From JAIYCX01 sp964353175 (GTDB taxonomy: Bacteria > Bdellovibrionota_C > UBA2361 > SZUA-149 > DAOLCO01): DNA of 64,000 nt. The notes under the pieces were generated by a model that was not told the DNA's origin, searched no databases, and saw nothing but the letters and a program-made list of their open reading frames with translations. The stretch covers positions 217,522 to 281,521 of the forward strand of contig CAYGUX010000002.1 in the NCBI GenBank assembly GCA_964353175.1, in the 5' to 3' direction. The position numbers were made by a program, and so were the translations under genes. How positions within the stretch are numbered: position 1 is the first letter of the stretch; every line of letters begins with the position of its first letter. Positions 26,966 to 37,190 of this stretch are shown here, piece after piece.

Positions 26966-26995
26966 TTGACAAGACCCCCTAATCTTTGACATAAG
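26966..26995 (+). promoter_or_regulatory. tRNA-fMet promoter
   Basis: TTGACA at 26966-26971 (perfect -35), 18-base spacer, CATAAG at 26990-26995. The tRNA begins six bases after it, leaving a very short leader with GCG-rich sequence. Confidence 0.5.
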
Positions 26996-27000
26996 GTGCG

Positions 27001-27077
<77 letters not shown>

Positions 27078-27158
27078 AACCACTTTTTCAATTAAAATAT
27101 TTTTTAGCACTTCGATGCTTAGTAATCACTTTTAGTACTTAGTGAGTTTTGGTCTGTA

Positions 27159-27992
27159 CTATGGGTTATAGTCGTTTGTTTTTGCCCATTTTTGAATATC
27201 TTTAGTGAGGCTTAGTAGGAATTGTTCTTGGGATTGATTGAAGGCTATTCTAAATGCTTCTTTCTCACTCTTCCCATCTTTTAATTCTTTTATAAATTCT
27301 GTAATTCCTTCATAGCCATTTCGCCCTAATAGTTTTTTAGTCGCGACAAGTGATTCCGCGTAGGCTGCTGGTACGATAGACTCATGAAGTAAAGTAAATC
27401 CCTGTCCAAGCCAATCAAGCGGCATCGCATCGTTTGAAGCAATCCATTTTCTTAAGGCAGGCCCTAGAAGGGGATTGATTTTTCCTTCAAACATCTGTGC
27501 TAATCCTTCATCTAACCATGCGGGGCAAGTTCCATTAGAGAGTTCGTGTAGAACTGCATGTGCATATTCATGAGTAATTGCTCTATCCAGGTCACTTAAA
27601 TTGACTCCCTTTTTGGCATTGAAGGGAATAGTGATCTCATCGTTAAAATACATCGCGCTTGTCCATTCCGGGGCGCCTGTGTATCTTTTAAATTCACTTG
27701 GGGAGAGAAATTTAATTGTAATCTTTTTTTGAGGAGCAAAGTTAAATACCTTAGAGTACCTTTCGTACGCTTTTTCTAAAACGGTAAAAGCGAATCCAGC
27801 TACTTTCTCGCGTGAGAGTATTTTTGAATTTACATCTGTAGTTTTCTCTCCAAAGTAGAGAATAAACCGAGGGGTTTGATATGTTCTGATTTGTTCGGCT
27901 TCTGATGCCTTTGATTCATTCTGAGATAGTCCCAAAAATGTCATTAACATTAGAATGACGATAGGAAATGTTACTGCTTTACTGCTTTTCAT
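27159..27992 (-). CDS. Secreted gluzincin-type metallopeptidase
   Basis: 277 residues with an N-terminal signal peptide (about 1-30, hydrophobic FPIVILMLMTFLGL). HEYAH at 141-145 is the HExxH zinc motif and E162 in LDEGLAQ is the third ligand, spaced as in peptidase MA superfamily gluzincins. Probably periplasmic or surface-exposed. Substrate unknown. ATG start. Divergent from fbaA. Confidence 0.8.
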   Translation of the reverse strand: MKSSKAVTFPIVILMLMTFLGLSQNESKASEAEQIRTYQTPRFILYFGEKTTDVNSKILSREKVAGFAFTVLEKAYERYSKVFNFAPQKKITIKFLSPSEFKRYTGAPEWTSAMYFNDEITIPFNAKKGVNLSDLDRAITHEYAHAVLHELSNGTCPAWLDEGLAQMFEGKINPLLGPALRKWIASNDAMPLDWLGQGFTLLHESIVPAAYAESLVATKKLLGRNGYEGITEFIKELKDGKSEKEAFRIAFNQSQEQFLLSLTKDIQKWAKTNDYNP

Positions 27993-28144
27993 GGGTACTA
28001 CTACTACTAAAATTATCCCATTAACCTCTACAATGAGAGATCTATTAGATTTAATATCGGTTGATTCTCAAAAACTTTTGAGTTAAAAATGAGTGAATTG
28101 ATGTTTGGGCGATAAGTATTGTAATTCCTTAGGGAAATTCACAG

Positions 28145-28172
28145 TTGACTGGATTAACTTGTTTAATATGCT
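28145..28172 (+). promoter_or_regulatory. Candidate fbaA promoter
   Basis: TTGACT (28145-28150), 16-base spacer, TATGCT (28167-28172), about 48 bases before the fbaA start. Confidence 0.5.
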
Positions 28173-28219
28173 ACTCTCCTGAGATCAATTATTAATCTAA
28201 AAATCTTGGTGTTTTAACT

Positions 28220-29290
28220 ATGGCTAAATTTAGATCGGGTGTTCTTTTTGGGGATGAAGTAACTGAGGTATTTGATTACGCTGCAAAAAATGAGTTTGCT
28301 CTTCCAGCCGTCAACGTAATTGGTACTAATACTGTTAATGCTGTTTTAGAGGCAGCTAGAGACGTTAATTCACCAGTAATTATTCAATTTTCTAATAGTG
28401 GTTCCCATTTTTATGCAGGTAAGGGCGTAGATAACAAGACTCAAGCAGCAAGTATAGCAGGAGCGATAAGTGGAGCCCAACATGTTCACTTAATGGCAGA
28501 GCAATATGGCGTGCCAGTTATTCTTCACACAGATCATTGTGCATTAAAATTGATGCCTTGGGTTGATGGATTGTTAGCAGCTGGGGAGAAGTTTTTTAAG
28601 GAACATGGAAAACCCCTCTATAGTAGCCATATGCTTGATTTGAGCGAAGAGCCTTTAGAGGAGAATGTCGCGATCTGTAAAAAATATTTAGCTAGAATGG
28701 CTCCACTCGGGATGACCTTAGAGATAGAACTAGGTGTTACTGGTGGGGAAGAGGATGGTGTTGATAATACTGATGTTGATAGTGCTAAGCTTTACACACA
28801 GCCAAGTGAGGTTGCCTATGCATTTAAGGAACTATCTGAGGTTAGTCCAAGATTTACAATTGCTGCTTCCTTTGGGAACGTTCATGGTGTGTATAAACCA
28901 GGGAATGTGAAACTTCAGCCAGTGATTTTAAAGAATTCACAGTCCTATATTAGAGAAACTTTGGGTGTCAGTAAGGATAAGCCTGTTCATTTCGTTTTCC
29001 ATGGTGGATCCGGATCTTCCAGAGAAGAGATAAGAGAAGGGGTGTCTTATGGGGCGATTAAGATGAATATAGACACTGATCTTCAGTGGGCCTACTGGGA
29101 CGGTATAAAAGACTTCTATAAGAGCAAGGAAGGTTATCTTCAGGCACAGATTGGAAACCCTGAAGGGGATGATAAGCCTAATAAAAAGTTTTATGATCCT
29201 AGGGTGTGGTTGAGAGAGGGGGAAAAGACATTTATAAGTAGATTAAAACTTGCCTTTGAGGATTTGAATTGTTTAGGAAGAAATGAGTAG
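28220..29290 (+). CDS. fbaA: Class II fructose-bisphosphate aldolase
   Basis: 356 residues, the length of E. coli FbaA-type class IIA enzymes. LHTDHCALK (102-110) carries the catalytic aspartate D105 and zinc ligand H106; the FHGGSGS motif near 260 binds phosphate. Cleaves fructose-1,6-bisphosphate in glycolysis and runs backwards in gluconeogenesis. ATG start. Monocistronic: a terminator hairpin follows. Confidence 0.96.
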   Translation: MAKFRSGVLFGDEVTEVFDYAAKNEFALPAVNVIGTNTVNAVLEAARDVNSPVIIQFSNSGSHFYAGKGVDNKTQAASIAGAISGAQHVHLMAEQYGVPVILHTDHCALKLMPWVDGLLAAGEKFFKEHGKPLYSSHMLDLSEEPLEENVAICKKYLARMAPLGMTLEIELGVTGGEEDGVDNTDVDSAKLYTQPSEVAYAFKELSEVSPRFTIAASFGNVHGVYKPGNVKLQPVILKNSQSYIRETLGVSKDKPVHFVFHGGSGSSREEIREGVSYGAIKMNIDTDLQWAYWDGIKDFYKSKEGYLQAQIGNPEGDDKPNKKFYDPRVWLREGEKTFISRLKLAFEDLNCLGRNE

Positions 29291-29320
29291 GAATTATATG
29301 ATTCCTTAGTCGCGCTTAAT

Positions 29321-29346
29321 TAAGTAGTTTGTAAAAAGACTACTTA
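29321..29346. terminator. Bidirectional terminator after fbaA
   Basis: TAAGTAGT (29321-29328) pairs with ACTACTTA (29339-29346); the loop carries AAAAA, giving a T-rich stretch on the minus strand. Lies between convergent genes and includes the stop codon of the small minus-strand gene. Confidence 0.55.
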
Positions 29347-29573
29347 GTTTGTTTCTCTTGATAGTATTTAACTTTATTGTTATCAAATTCTTCTTCGGGA
29401 AGAGACTTGTCATCTGCATAGAATGCGAGGTCCTTATAGGGGTTAAAGTTTGGATCGTACTGTTGTTGATCTTCGATGCTGGATGTTCTGTTTAGTTTAG
29501 AGATAAATGCGATACTGCAGAGTAATAGTCCAGATAAGATGAGTATGAGTTTAACTATAAATGAAAATAACAT
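29340..29573 (-). CDS. Small single-pass membrane protein
   Basis: 77 residues: one N-terminal membrane helix (about 3-25) and a hydrophilic, D/N/E-rich tail. ATG start with a GGAG site (AAAGGAGAT) a few bases upstream on the minus strand, which supports a real gene. Family not recognised. Confidence 0.6.
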   Translation of the reverse strand: MLFSFIVKLILILSGLLLCSIAFISKLNRTSSIEDQQQYDPNFNPYKDLAFYADDKSLPEEEFDNNKVKYYQEKQTK

Positions 29574-29852
29574 AGTATCTCCTTTACCAAATCGCTTTTA
29601 AAGTAACTGCTCCCTTATAATATCACATCGCAAATGGCTAAATAAGTAGGGCGAGTAAAGAAAAAGGTAAAAGAACTTTTCAGAATTTTATCAATAAAAG
29701 TAAGCCCTTAGAAGATAACCCTTTTTTTTATTTCTTCATAGGATACACTTTTAGTTTAAATGAGCAAAACGTTACTAAATGGTTGGCGGTCGAAAAGATA
29801 CGATCGTGGGTAATGGCTGGTAATTATAAATATAAAAATGAGGAAAGAGTTT

Positions 29853-30275
29853 ATGAAAGTTGTAGCCAATAAGGTACGTTCTGCATTTCGAGCGACCTGC
29901 ACACGGGTGGCAGTAAGTGCGACACAGAATGTGGATAAAATTTTATTAGTAGCTGGCGTTGGTCTGATAGCTGGGGGAGTCGCAGATTTCTCCATCGCTC
30001 AGAGTGGACAAGGACCTACAGGGTCTTGGACACAAGCTAACTATGATGATGAGTTAGTAAGAGCTGGGGTGGGTAACCTCTTCAGACTTATTGAAGGTGC
30101 CTTCGGTGCACTCATCATGGTGGTAGCTGGTTTAGGAGCAATTGTTGCTGCTGCAATGGGAGCTTATAGAGCTGCTGTTGGTATGTTAGTGGTTGCTTTA
30201 GGAGCATTTATATTAAGAGCTTTAGTATCACTATTCTTCGGTCAAGGTTTCGATGCCTACTCCGATGGACAATAG
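29853..30275 (+). CDS. VirB2/TrbC-like pilin candidate
   Basis: 140 residues from ATG 29853, chosen because GAGGAAAG sits six bases upstream; the ATG at 29838 would place the ribosome site inside the gene. A basic N-terminus and hydrophobic segment (LLVAGVGLIAGGVADFSIA) with AQS form a long signal-like region, followed by two closely spaced, alanine/glycine-rich helices (about 75-100 and 104-130). This is the plan of VirB2/TrbC conjugative pilins. No other type IV secretion genes are nearby, and it stands alone before a strong terminator, as a highly expressed structural protein might. Confidence 0.5.
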   Translation: MKVVANKVRSAFRATCTRVAVSATQNVDKILLVAGVGLIAGGVADFSIAQSGQGPTGSWTQANYDDELVRAGVGNLFRLIEGAFGALIMVVAGLGAIVAAAMGAYRAAVGMLVVALGAFILRALVSLFFGQGFDAYSDGQ

Positions 30276-30297
30276 TCTAAGTTAGACTATAAAAGTC

Positions 30298-30337
30298 AAA
30301 ATGGCCTAGATGGAGAAATTCATCTAGGCCATTTTTT
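30298..30337. terminator. Strong bidirectional terminator
   Basis: AATGGCCTAGATG (30300-30312) pairs perfectly with CATCTAGGCCATT (30321-30333), 8-base loop, then T-run on the plus strand. Ends the pilin-like gene and overlaps the stop of the convergent PBP gene. Confidence 0.88.
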
Positions 30338-33300
30338 ATTTACATTCCTTCTTCTCACAAGACAGCTTAATTAAGGGCTCTAGTTCTGGGGCTATCATTT
30401 TAACTAGCTGAACTGGTAGGGCACTTGTGAATCTAAATTTAGCGGCGTCTTCCCCTGGAACGAAGGCCGTTAAAGTACCGAAGAAACGGTCTCCTAGTAT
30501 GAACATGAATGTAGCAGTTCTGTTTACAACTCTATTAATCCTAACTCCATTTCTGAATACTTTATATCGATGATCTCCTGTGCCTGTTTTGCCCCCTAAG
30601 TGGAGAGTTGTATCGCCTACCTTAATTCCATCTTTTAATCTTATCGCGGTACCATTTGAGACTACATCCATTAAGGCATCTCTGCCTACTTGGGCAATTT
30701 CAGGAGATAGAACTTGTTCGCATTCTTTGGGCGTGAAACTTAATGTTGTTTCATAAGGGGTGTCTTTTGCAAAATGTATTTTGTCTATACTGCTTTTAGA
30801 ACATTTTTTTCCATTATTTAATATGATACCCATCAATTCTGATAGAGAGTCTGGCCTATCCGCAGATGTTCCTAATGCAGTAGCATAGGATGGTACAAGT
30901 GAGGGGAGAGCATAACCGAGTCGTACCCACCTACGATGAATTTCAGTGAATGCTTCAGTTTCAAGGATGATTTGTATTCGTTTGTCCTGAGCATGCCGCC
31001 GAGAGGTATTCATAAGCCAGTCATATACGAATATTCTTTCCTGCATAGTATTCTCGAAAAGCTCTGATAGAGAGGTCTCAGGGTTCTTAATTAATACTGC
31101 CGCTACAAGTAGCTCCAGCGGATGTGTTCTTGCGAGATAACCCTTGTCTCCTAGTGTTTTAGCGCGCTCGGTGTACCAGGTGTAATATTTTTCGAGTTCC
31201 TTCCTACTGATTGCCTCATGATCTATATGTTTTTTCATGAATTCTATGAATTCTTCAATGCCAGCTTCTGGGTGAAGGAACCAGAATATGCTTGCAAATC
31301 TTCCAGGCTTTCTTTTTACGGAATCCATTAGGATGGTTAGTATTTCTTCTGAAGTTTTACCTTTATATTTGAGATAGAACCTACCCATAAAGATCTTACC
31401 TTCTTTATTCGCGAATTGTTCTAAGTAGTCTTTCCTAACTTCTTCTGACATATTTTCTACAGTGCTAACACTAGAACCTTTAGTATTGTAGGTGAAATAT
31501 TTAGAAACATCTCTCATTAGTCTGATTAAAGGGAGATTGATTGAATGTCTAATGGCTTCTCTCATAGTGACTGTTCGACCATCATCAGATCGTTTGAAGT
31601 TCGAAAATGTATGAACTCCACCAGCCGTAAAAAATCGCTCAGAGGTACTTGCAGAATATTGCCGATCCATCGCCCTTTCTAGAACGTCTGATAGGCTCGG
31701 AGTTTCATTTGAATCAATTAAAGTTGCTAGTACCCACTTGCTTAGGTTGTCTTTTGATTTAGTAAGTGCGCTTCTAAGCTCTTTTTTGGTAAGTTTTAAG
31801 TTGTTGTTATATATCTCCTCGATTACTTCAAGGTAAGTTACTAGAGTTCTGAACTTGGCAGTTGAACCTAAATCAAGTTTAACTCCTTCATTAATGTTAA
31901 ATGGTTGGTTAAATGTATCGGTCTGTATTCGTAACTTATCGACACCATCTACATTCTCAAATAGAGTAAAGCTATAAATAACTTTCGCTGGATCGGCAGA
32001 AGTGCTGAGTAGTCTAAATCCATCAAGCCCTAATTTTTCTGTTTCTTTTTTAGAATGCAAGCTAAGTAGGATTCTTGTGATTGATTCTTGAACGTTTGCC
32101 GCCAAAGTACTTTCAACCTCTGCATCTATGCGGTCGAGGTCGTATAGGCTTTTTACTTTCATTAATTGAAGCAAATGAGTGCGGATGACATTCGGGCCTT
32201 TTCTAAGGGTATATGGTGTCCCGCCTACATGAGGTAGAACGGTACGGTGACTTATCTTTGTTTCTAAAGCGGTTGAATAGAGGGGATAGGGAATAATCCC
32301 TTCGTTAAATAGAGCTGGTAGATATTTAGAAACTTGTGCTTCAAGTACGGCAGGGTTGCCTATTAGATAGTCCGTTGGTCGTCTGTGAGCTAGGAAGAGG
32401 CTTAGTACTTCTTTATAGGAGGTAGCTTGCTCTAATAATAGCTGAGTATCTTCTATATTAATTGGTTTTGTTAAGGCTTCGTTTAATTTTTTTGGATCTT
32501 CTCCGTAGTAGGCCCATAAGCCATCGCCTAAACCAAAGACTTCTCCATATCCAGGCACCGCGGCTAGGGGCACGGAGTTTATATAGTCAAGAGCAATATC
32601 TTTTCTCGCATCTAAGGTATCTATAGATTTATGATAGGCTTTTAGGGAAGCAGAACCCATTTGTGTAAGTTTCTGAATGGGTTTTAGAGTTAATCCATCT
32701 GGGGAGTGTCTGAATTTTTCTATCTGTGTAGCTAGTGTGCTCCCACCTGGTACATCTCTATGTCCAAATACTTTTTTAAGGACTAAGTCAGATGTTGCCT
32801 TTAGGAATCTATCCCATTCCACGGCTGGATTGTGATGACTTTTAATCGGAGATAGTAGGTTCCTATCTTCTATGAATAGAAGTGTATTAACGATATAGGG
32901 GCTAATAGAATCTAGAGTTGGAAATACCCAGGTAGGTTCTTTGAACCTAGTTAAGATGCTTCCATCATAAGCTTTAATGAAAAGCCCAGATTCCGCCTTT
33001 TCATTGTATGGTAAATTTAAACCATACTTTAAGATGTCGATACCTTCTTTGGAGAGTTGTGAGAAGTTGTCTTGTTTGAAGGAGTTGGATTTTAAGTTTT
33101 TAACATACTCATTAATGTGGCTATACCCTAGTCTAAGGTCGTATGGTCCCAGAGGAGCATTGGGGAGCTCGCCTTCGCCATTAACTAAATTAAAATCAAT
33201 ATCTTTGCTAAGCTTATAAAAGATTTTAGATTGGAAATGGCTGCTCCGAATCTCAAAGGAGATAAACGCAATTGCTATCGCAGCTATAAGTAATACCAGC

Positions 33301-33635
33301 GCAACCCACTTCCAAAGTTTACTAGTTTGCTCTAGTTCAGATAATGATTCTTCTGGTATGAGCACTCCCGAAGTCGTCCGTACATCGGGTAGGATTGTTT
33401 CCTGAATCTCCTTCGGAATTCTTTTTTCAGATTTTTTTAGCGGACTTTTTCGGTCTTTTTTTTCAGTCTTTTCTTTAGAGCGAATTTTTTTGGTTTTTTC
33501 TAATTTTACAGGGGTCTCTTTAGGGGAAATTTCCTTGGAATTCTCAAGTTGTTTGAGGAGATCCTTAGGCGAGGCTATCTGCTTGGTTTTATTGCGTTTT
33601 CCCTGTTTTTTTTTGCTTTTAGTTTGTTTCTTCAC
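30336..33635 (-). CDS. Class A penicillin-binding protein (GT51 + transpeptidase), large form
   Basis: 1099 residues. A lysine-rich cytoplasmic tail of about 110 residues precedes one membrane helix (VALVLLIAAIAIAFISF). The glycosyltransferase 51 domain shows FIEDRN (about 253, catalytic glutamate) and GGSTLATQ (about 298). The transpeptidase domain has STAK (about 588, SxxK nucleophile), SIN (about 698, SxN) and KTGTG (about 1015). It polymerises lipid II and crosslinks peptidoglycan in the periplasm. Longer than E. coli PBP1a, with an insertion between SxN and KTG. ATG start. Confidence 0.88.
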   Translation of the reverse strand: MKKQTKSKKKQGKRNKTKQIASPKDLLKQLENSKEISPKETPVKLEKTKKIRSKEKTEKKDRKSPLKKSEKRIPKEIQETILPDVRTTSGVLIPEESLSELEQTSKLWKWVALVLLIAAIAIAFISFEIRSSHFQSKIFYKLSKDIDFNLVNGEGELPNAPLGPYDLRLGYSHINEYVKNLKSNSFKQDNFSQLSKEGIDILKYGLNLPYNEKAESGLFIKAYDGSILTRFKEPTWVFPTLDSISPYIVNTLLFIEDRNLLSPIKSHHNPAVEWDRFLKATSDLVLKKVFGHRDVPGGSTLATQIEKFRHSPDGLTLKPIQKLTQMGSASLKAYHKSIDTLDARKDIALDYINSVPLAAVPGYGEVFGLGDGLWAYYGEDPKKLNEALTKPINIEDTQLLLEQATSYKEVLSLFLAHRRPTDYLIGNPAVLEAQVSKYLPALFNEGIIPYPLYSTALETKISHRTVLPHVGGTPYTLRKGPNVIRTHLLQLMKVKSLYDLDRIDAEVESTLAANVQESITRILLSLHSKKETEKLGLDGFRLLSTSADPAKVIYSFTLFENVDGVDKLRIQTDTFNQPFNINEGVKLDLGSTAKFRTLVTYLEVIEEIYNNNLKLTKKELRSALTKSKDNLSKWVLATLIDSNETPSLSDVLERAMDRQYSASTSERFFTAGGVHTFSNFKRSDDGRTVTMREAIRHSINLPLIRLMRDVSKYFTYNTKGSSVSTVENMSEEVRKDYLEQFANKEGKIFMGRFYLKYKGKTSEEILTILMDSVKRKPGRFASIFWFLHPEAGIEEFIEFMKKHIDHEAISRKELEKYYTWYTERAKTLGDKGYLARTHPLELLVAAVLIKNPETSLSELFENTMQERIFVYDWLMNTSRRHAQDKRIQIILETEAFTEIHRRWVRLGYALPSLVPSYATALGTSADRPDSLSELMGIILNNGKKCSKSSIDKIHFAKDTPYETTLSFTPKECEQVLSPEIAQVGRDALMDVVSNGTAIRLKDGIKVGDTTLHLGGKTGTGDHRYKVFRNGVRINRVVNRTATFMFILGDRFFGTLTAFVPGEDAAKFRFTSALPVQLVKMIAPELEPLIKLSCEKKECK

Positions 33636-33802
33636 GCTTAGCTCTAGGGCAATAACCTTTAATTAAAAAATATATGTATTTTTGATGCAATAGACTTGAT
33701 ATTAGCTAGCCTATTTGTTTGAGTCTAGCAGACTTTTTAATGAATCTCTTGTAGTTTGTTTTTAGGAATTATTGGCATGACATTTTTTAGACTATTTAAT
33801 TG

Positions 33803-35047
33803 ATGAGCAAAGCGAACGTCCTGCATTTGGCAGATTTACACTTAGATTCGCCTTTTAATAGCGTATCCTACCTTCCAGATTCATTGAAGGACCGTTTAAA
33901 GAACGCTTCAATGCAGGCTTTTGAGGTAGCTATTGATTATGCCATAGCTAATCACTGTGATGCTGTGCTGATAGCAGGTGATATCTATGATGGGGTTAGA
34001 ACCAGTTCTAGAGCACAAGTGTTTTTTAAGAAATGCATCGACAGGTTGTGTTCTGCGGGCATTTACTCGGTAATTGCCCATGGCAATCATGACCTTTCTA
34101 CTGATTGGGCATTGGTAACTGAATGGCCTGAAAATGTGGTTTTTTTACCTGTGGAGGGTTTCGACGGAATTAAGTTGGTCTCTAAGGAAGGGGAGCCAAT
34201 TAATATAGTTGGTTCGAGTGGAGTGTATAGAGACTTGAAGTCATTAGAGTCAGCTATCAAGTCTATCAGTGTTTCTTTGAATATTGATAGAAGCCATTTT
34301 TCATTCTCAGTTTTTCATTCGGACATTTCTGGCACTGCACCAGAGAGCGCAAATTATAATAGTTTCTTACCATCGGATTTGGCAACCTTGCCTATTAATT
34401 ATTGGGCATTGGGCCATCTCCATAGTTTTAATGTGCATAGAGAGAATCCTCATATTATTTATCCTGGTACTATCCAAGGTAGGAGTTTAAAACCCTCTGA
34501 GTGTGGGGAGAAAGGAGGGGTGCATGTGGTTGTTGAGAATGGTCGAATCAAGGATTTGAAATTTGTAAATTTTTCTCAAGTGATTTTTAATCATATTGAA
34601 CTTAAGATCGAGAGGGTTATGTCCCCAGGGGATTTAGTCCTAGAGATTAAAAACCTACTAGCTGCCCACCTTAGAGAGGGTGTGATGCAAATTCTTAGAA
34701 TAAACTTAAAAACCTTGGCGCAGAATAGAGACTCGTTTAAAACGACCAATAAGGAAGAAGAGTTTCTATTTACTTTAAGAGAACTTGTTTTTAAGGAATT
34801 GGGGATTGCCATAGAATCTCTTAGATGGATTCAGTCGAAGGATAAGGATTCTCCTCTGGTGAAAGATATATTGTGTCAAGTGGAGAGTCTAATTGAGAGT
34901 GAATTTAATAGTTCTGCAGATAAAATTAACTCAATCCTTAAGTCTGAGTCATTATTGATAGGGATTGATACTGATATTGATATTGTCGAAGTTCTGGATG
35001 CCGCTAGAGAACGAGTCCGATCTTTATTGCAGGTGCCTAATGAGTGA
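33803..35047 (+). CDS. SbcD/YhaO-like metallophosphoesterase
   Basis: 414 residues from the ATG at 33803. Phosphoesterase motifs: LADLHLDSPF (D and H ligands), AGDIYDG, HGNHDLS and the GLGHLH-like ALGHLHSF. Length and the long C-terminal arm fit the YhaO/SbcD DNA exonuclease family. It partners the ATPase encoded next, with which it overlaps by eight bases; together they resemble the SbcCD/Mre11-Rad50 double-strand-break processing complex. Confidence 0.88.
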   Translation: MSKANVLHLADLHLDSPFNSVSYLPDSLKDRLKNASMQAFEVAIDYAIANHCDAVLIAGDIYDGVRTSSRAQVFFKKCIDRLCSAGIYSVIAHGNHDLSTDWALVTEWPENVVFLPVEGFDGIKLVSKEGEPINIVGSSGVYRDLKSLESAIKSISVSLNIDRSHFSFSVFHSDISGTAPESANYNSFLPSDLATLPINYWALGHLHSFNVHRENPHIIYPGTIQGRSLKPSECGEKGGVHVVVENGRIKDLKFVNFSQVIFNHIELKIERVMSPGDLVLEIKNLLAAHLREGVMQILRINLKTLAQNRDSFKTTNKEEEFLFTLRELVFKELGIAIESLRWIQSKDKDSPLVKDILCQVESLIESEFNSSADKINSILKSESLLIGIDTDIDIVEVLDAARERVRSLLQVPNE

Positions 35048-37157
35048 TAAACTTCAAATCAACTCTTTTTATGTGTCTGGATATGGTGTCTTTAGGGAGA
35101 GGAAATTTAATTTTGGTAATTCTAATTTTGTTTTAGTTTTTGGTCAGAACGAAGCTGGTAAAAGTACCTTGTTCTCCTTTCTTAGAGGAATGATTTCAAC
35201 CTTCCCCTCATTGAAGAAAAAAAATGAAAAGCGATATTTGCCACTTAATGGTGGGGAGTATGGAGGTGAGGTGAGGGTTGAATTTAAGGGTGAAGCTTTT
35301 GCCGTTAGAAAGTCTGGGAAAGACTTATCCGGTATCGAGGTTGGTGATGATGGGCGGGAACTTCCAGCCTTATTGTCGAGTATCGATAGGGATCATTATA
35401 AAGCAATTTTTGCTTTTGACCTAAGTGAACTTACTTCATTAAAACTTTTAGATGATACAAGCCTGAATGAAAGGTTGTTTTCTTCATTTATTGAAGGGTC
35501 TGAGGATGTCGTAAGTAGCGCAATAAAAGATGTTGAGAAGAGTAAACAAGAGTTATTTAGAACTAGGTCAAAAGGTAAAATAGATTTTTTGTATGACGAT
35601 TTTAAAGTAGGGGAGGGAAGGATAATTGATTTAGAGCAGGAGATGCAGGAACGTGCGAAGAGGGCATCTTCGTTGGATGGATTGGAGCAATGCATTTCTG
35701 AAAAACGTAAATACATAGCTTTACTTTCTGACAAGATAGAAGGTCTAAAAGATATTAAGGAAGCCAGTAATATTATAAGTTCTCTTAAGAAACAGGAACT
35801 TTTGAAACATGAGCTAGCTCAGCTACCTATTCTTACTTTAGAAGAAGAAATGCAATATAGAGATTTAGTATCGGAGCGAAGTCTTCTTAATCAAGAATTT
35901 AAGATACTAATTACTGAGATAGAAAAGGAGCAGGACGCAAATTTCGCAAGAAAAATTCGACTAGAAAAAATAAGTATTGATCAGCTCGAGGATTATGGAA
36001 GGGCTTCAATATTTCACAATAAAATGAAGTATCTTTTTATGCTTCTTTTGATTATTGTTGGGGCGTCATGTTTGCTATTTTATTTTTCTATCGTTAATTC
36101 CTCTGTGGTTCTTCTGGTTTCTATTGTGATGATCTCGCTTGGGAACTTATGTTATTTCTACGATAGATTGCGCCTAAGAAGTACGATGGATCTACTTTTT
36201 GATTTTGCTCTTATTTTTAGTCAGGAGCCCCCTTATAATGTGGATATCTTAAAGAAGGAGTTCTATATTTTACAAAATGATTTTCAACAAACGAAAGAAA
36301 ATCTTGTTAAGTTAGGCCAGAAAAAAATAGCATTAAAGGCAAGACTAGATGAAATTTTAGGGCACCCCCTCGCGCATCTAGTAGAGAGTGACGTTGCTGA
36401 GCTAAAAAGCAATGCAATCAAGCGAAATGAATGTCAGACAAGAATTAAGACCTTTAGGGAAGCATTGGCCAGTTTGGACTTGCCTCAAGATACAAACTTA
36501 GAGGGTACCAGCGAGGAGCTAGAGGCGATAAATTTCGAGAGAATAGAGATATCTAAAGAATTAGATCAGCTTTTGGAACAACGAGGTTCGATTAAAGCAG
36601 ACTTATTAAAGTTAGCTAATTCAAGTGAGCTGCAAGCACTTAGACTTGAAGTTAATAGTCTTAAGGGTGAGATAGAAAGGTTACTTTTTTCTTGGCGAGT
36701 GGATGCAGTTTCAGAATATTTGTTGTCTGAGGCCTTAAGGAAAGTGGGGGAAGAAGCTTTTGGTGAGATATCTAATATCGCTAGTGCTATATTTACTAGG
36801 CTAACTCAAGGAGCCTATAGTGAAGTGGCTCTTAGTGATAAGGGGAATTCCGTTTTGATTAGAGATAGGAATGGGAAGAAGCTTGTTTCTTCTGAGTTGA
36901 GCCAAGGGACGGTGGAACAATTATATCTTTCTCTGAGGTTGGCCTTGGTGAGTATTTCAAAAGATAGTATCGGCCAGTTGCCTGTATTGTTAGATGATGT
37001 AATCGTAAATTTTGACAAAGCTAGAGCCTTTGAAGTTCTTAAAGTGCTAAAGGATTTAAGCGAAAGTAATCAAGTTTTTTACTTCACATGCCATGAATGG
37101 ATACGGGACATTTATTTAGAGGTGATGGGGGATGTGGGATCTGTGGTGGATGTGTAA
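35040..37157 (+). CDS. YhaN-like SMC/Rad50-type ATPase
   Basis: 705 residues from the ATG at 35040. Walker A FGQNEAGKSTLF near residue 38; signature LSQGTVEQLYLSLRLA and Walker B LPVLLDDVIVNFD near the C-terminus. Two membrane-like helices in the middle (about 325-370) within the coiled-coil region are a YhaN trait. Shorter than most YhaN proteins (about 1000 residues), so the coiled coil is reduced. Works with the adjacent phosphoesterase. Confidence 0.85.
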   Translation: MSDKLQINSFYVSGYGVFRERKFNFGNSNFVLVFGQNEAGKSTLFSFLRGMISTFPSLKKKNEKRYLPLNGGEYGGEVRVEFKGEAFAVRKSGKDLSGIEVGDDGRELPALLSSIDRDHYKAIFAFDLSELTSLKLLDDTSLNERLFSSFIEGSEDVVSSAIKDVEKSKQELFRTRSKGKIDFLYDDFKVGEGRIIDLEQEMQERAKRASSLDGLEQCISEKRKYIALLSDKIEGLKDIKEASNIISSLKKQELLKHELAQLPILTLEEEMQYRDLVSERSLLNQEFKILITEIEKEQDANFARKIRLEKISIDQLEDYGRASIFHNKMKYLFMLLLIIVGASCLLFYFSIVNSSVVLLVSIVMISLGNLCYFYDRLRLRSTMDLLFDFALIFSQEPPYNVDILKKEFYILQNDFQQTKENLVKLGQKKIALKARLDEILGHPLAHLVESDVAELKSNAIKRNECQTRIKTFREALASLDLPQDTNLEGTSEELEAINFERIEISKELDQLLEQRGSIKADLLKLANSSELQALRLEVNSLKGEIERLLFSWRVDAVSEYLLSEALRKVGEEAFGEISNIASAIFTRLTQGAYSEVALSDKGNSVLIRDRNGKKLVSSELSQGTVEQLYLSLRLALVSISKDSIGQLPVLLDDVIVNFDKARAFEVLKVLKDLSESNQVFYFTCHEWIRDIYLEVMGDVGSVVDV

Positions 37158-37190
37158 AAATGAGGTCTGGAGATAAGCTCTCTAAGACTG

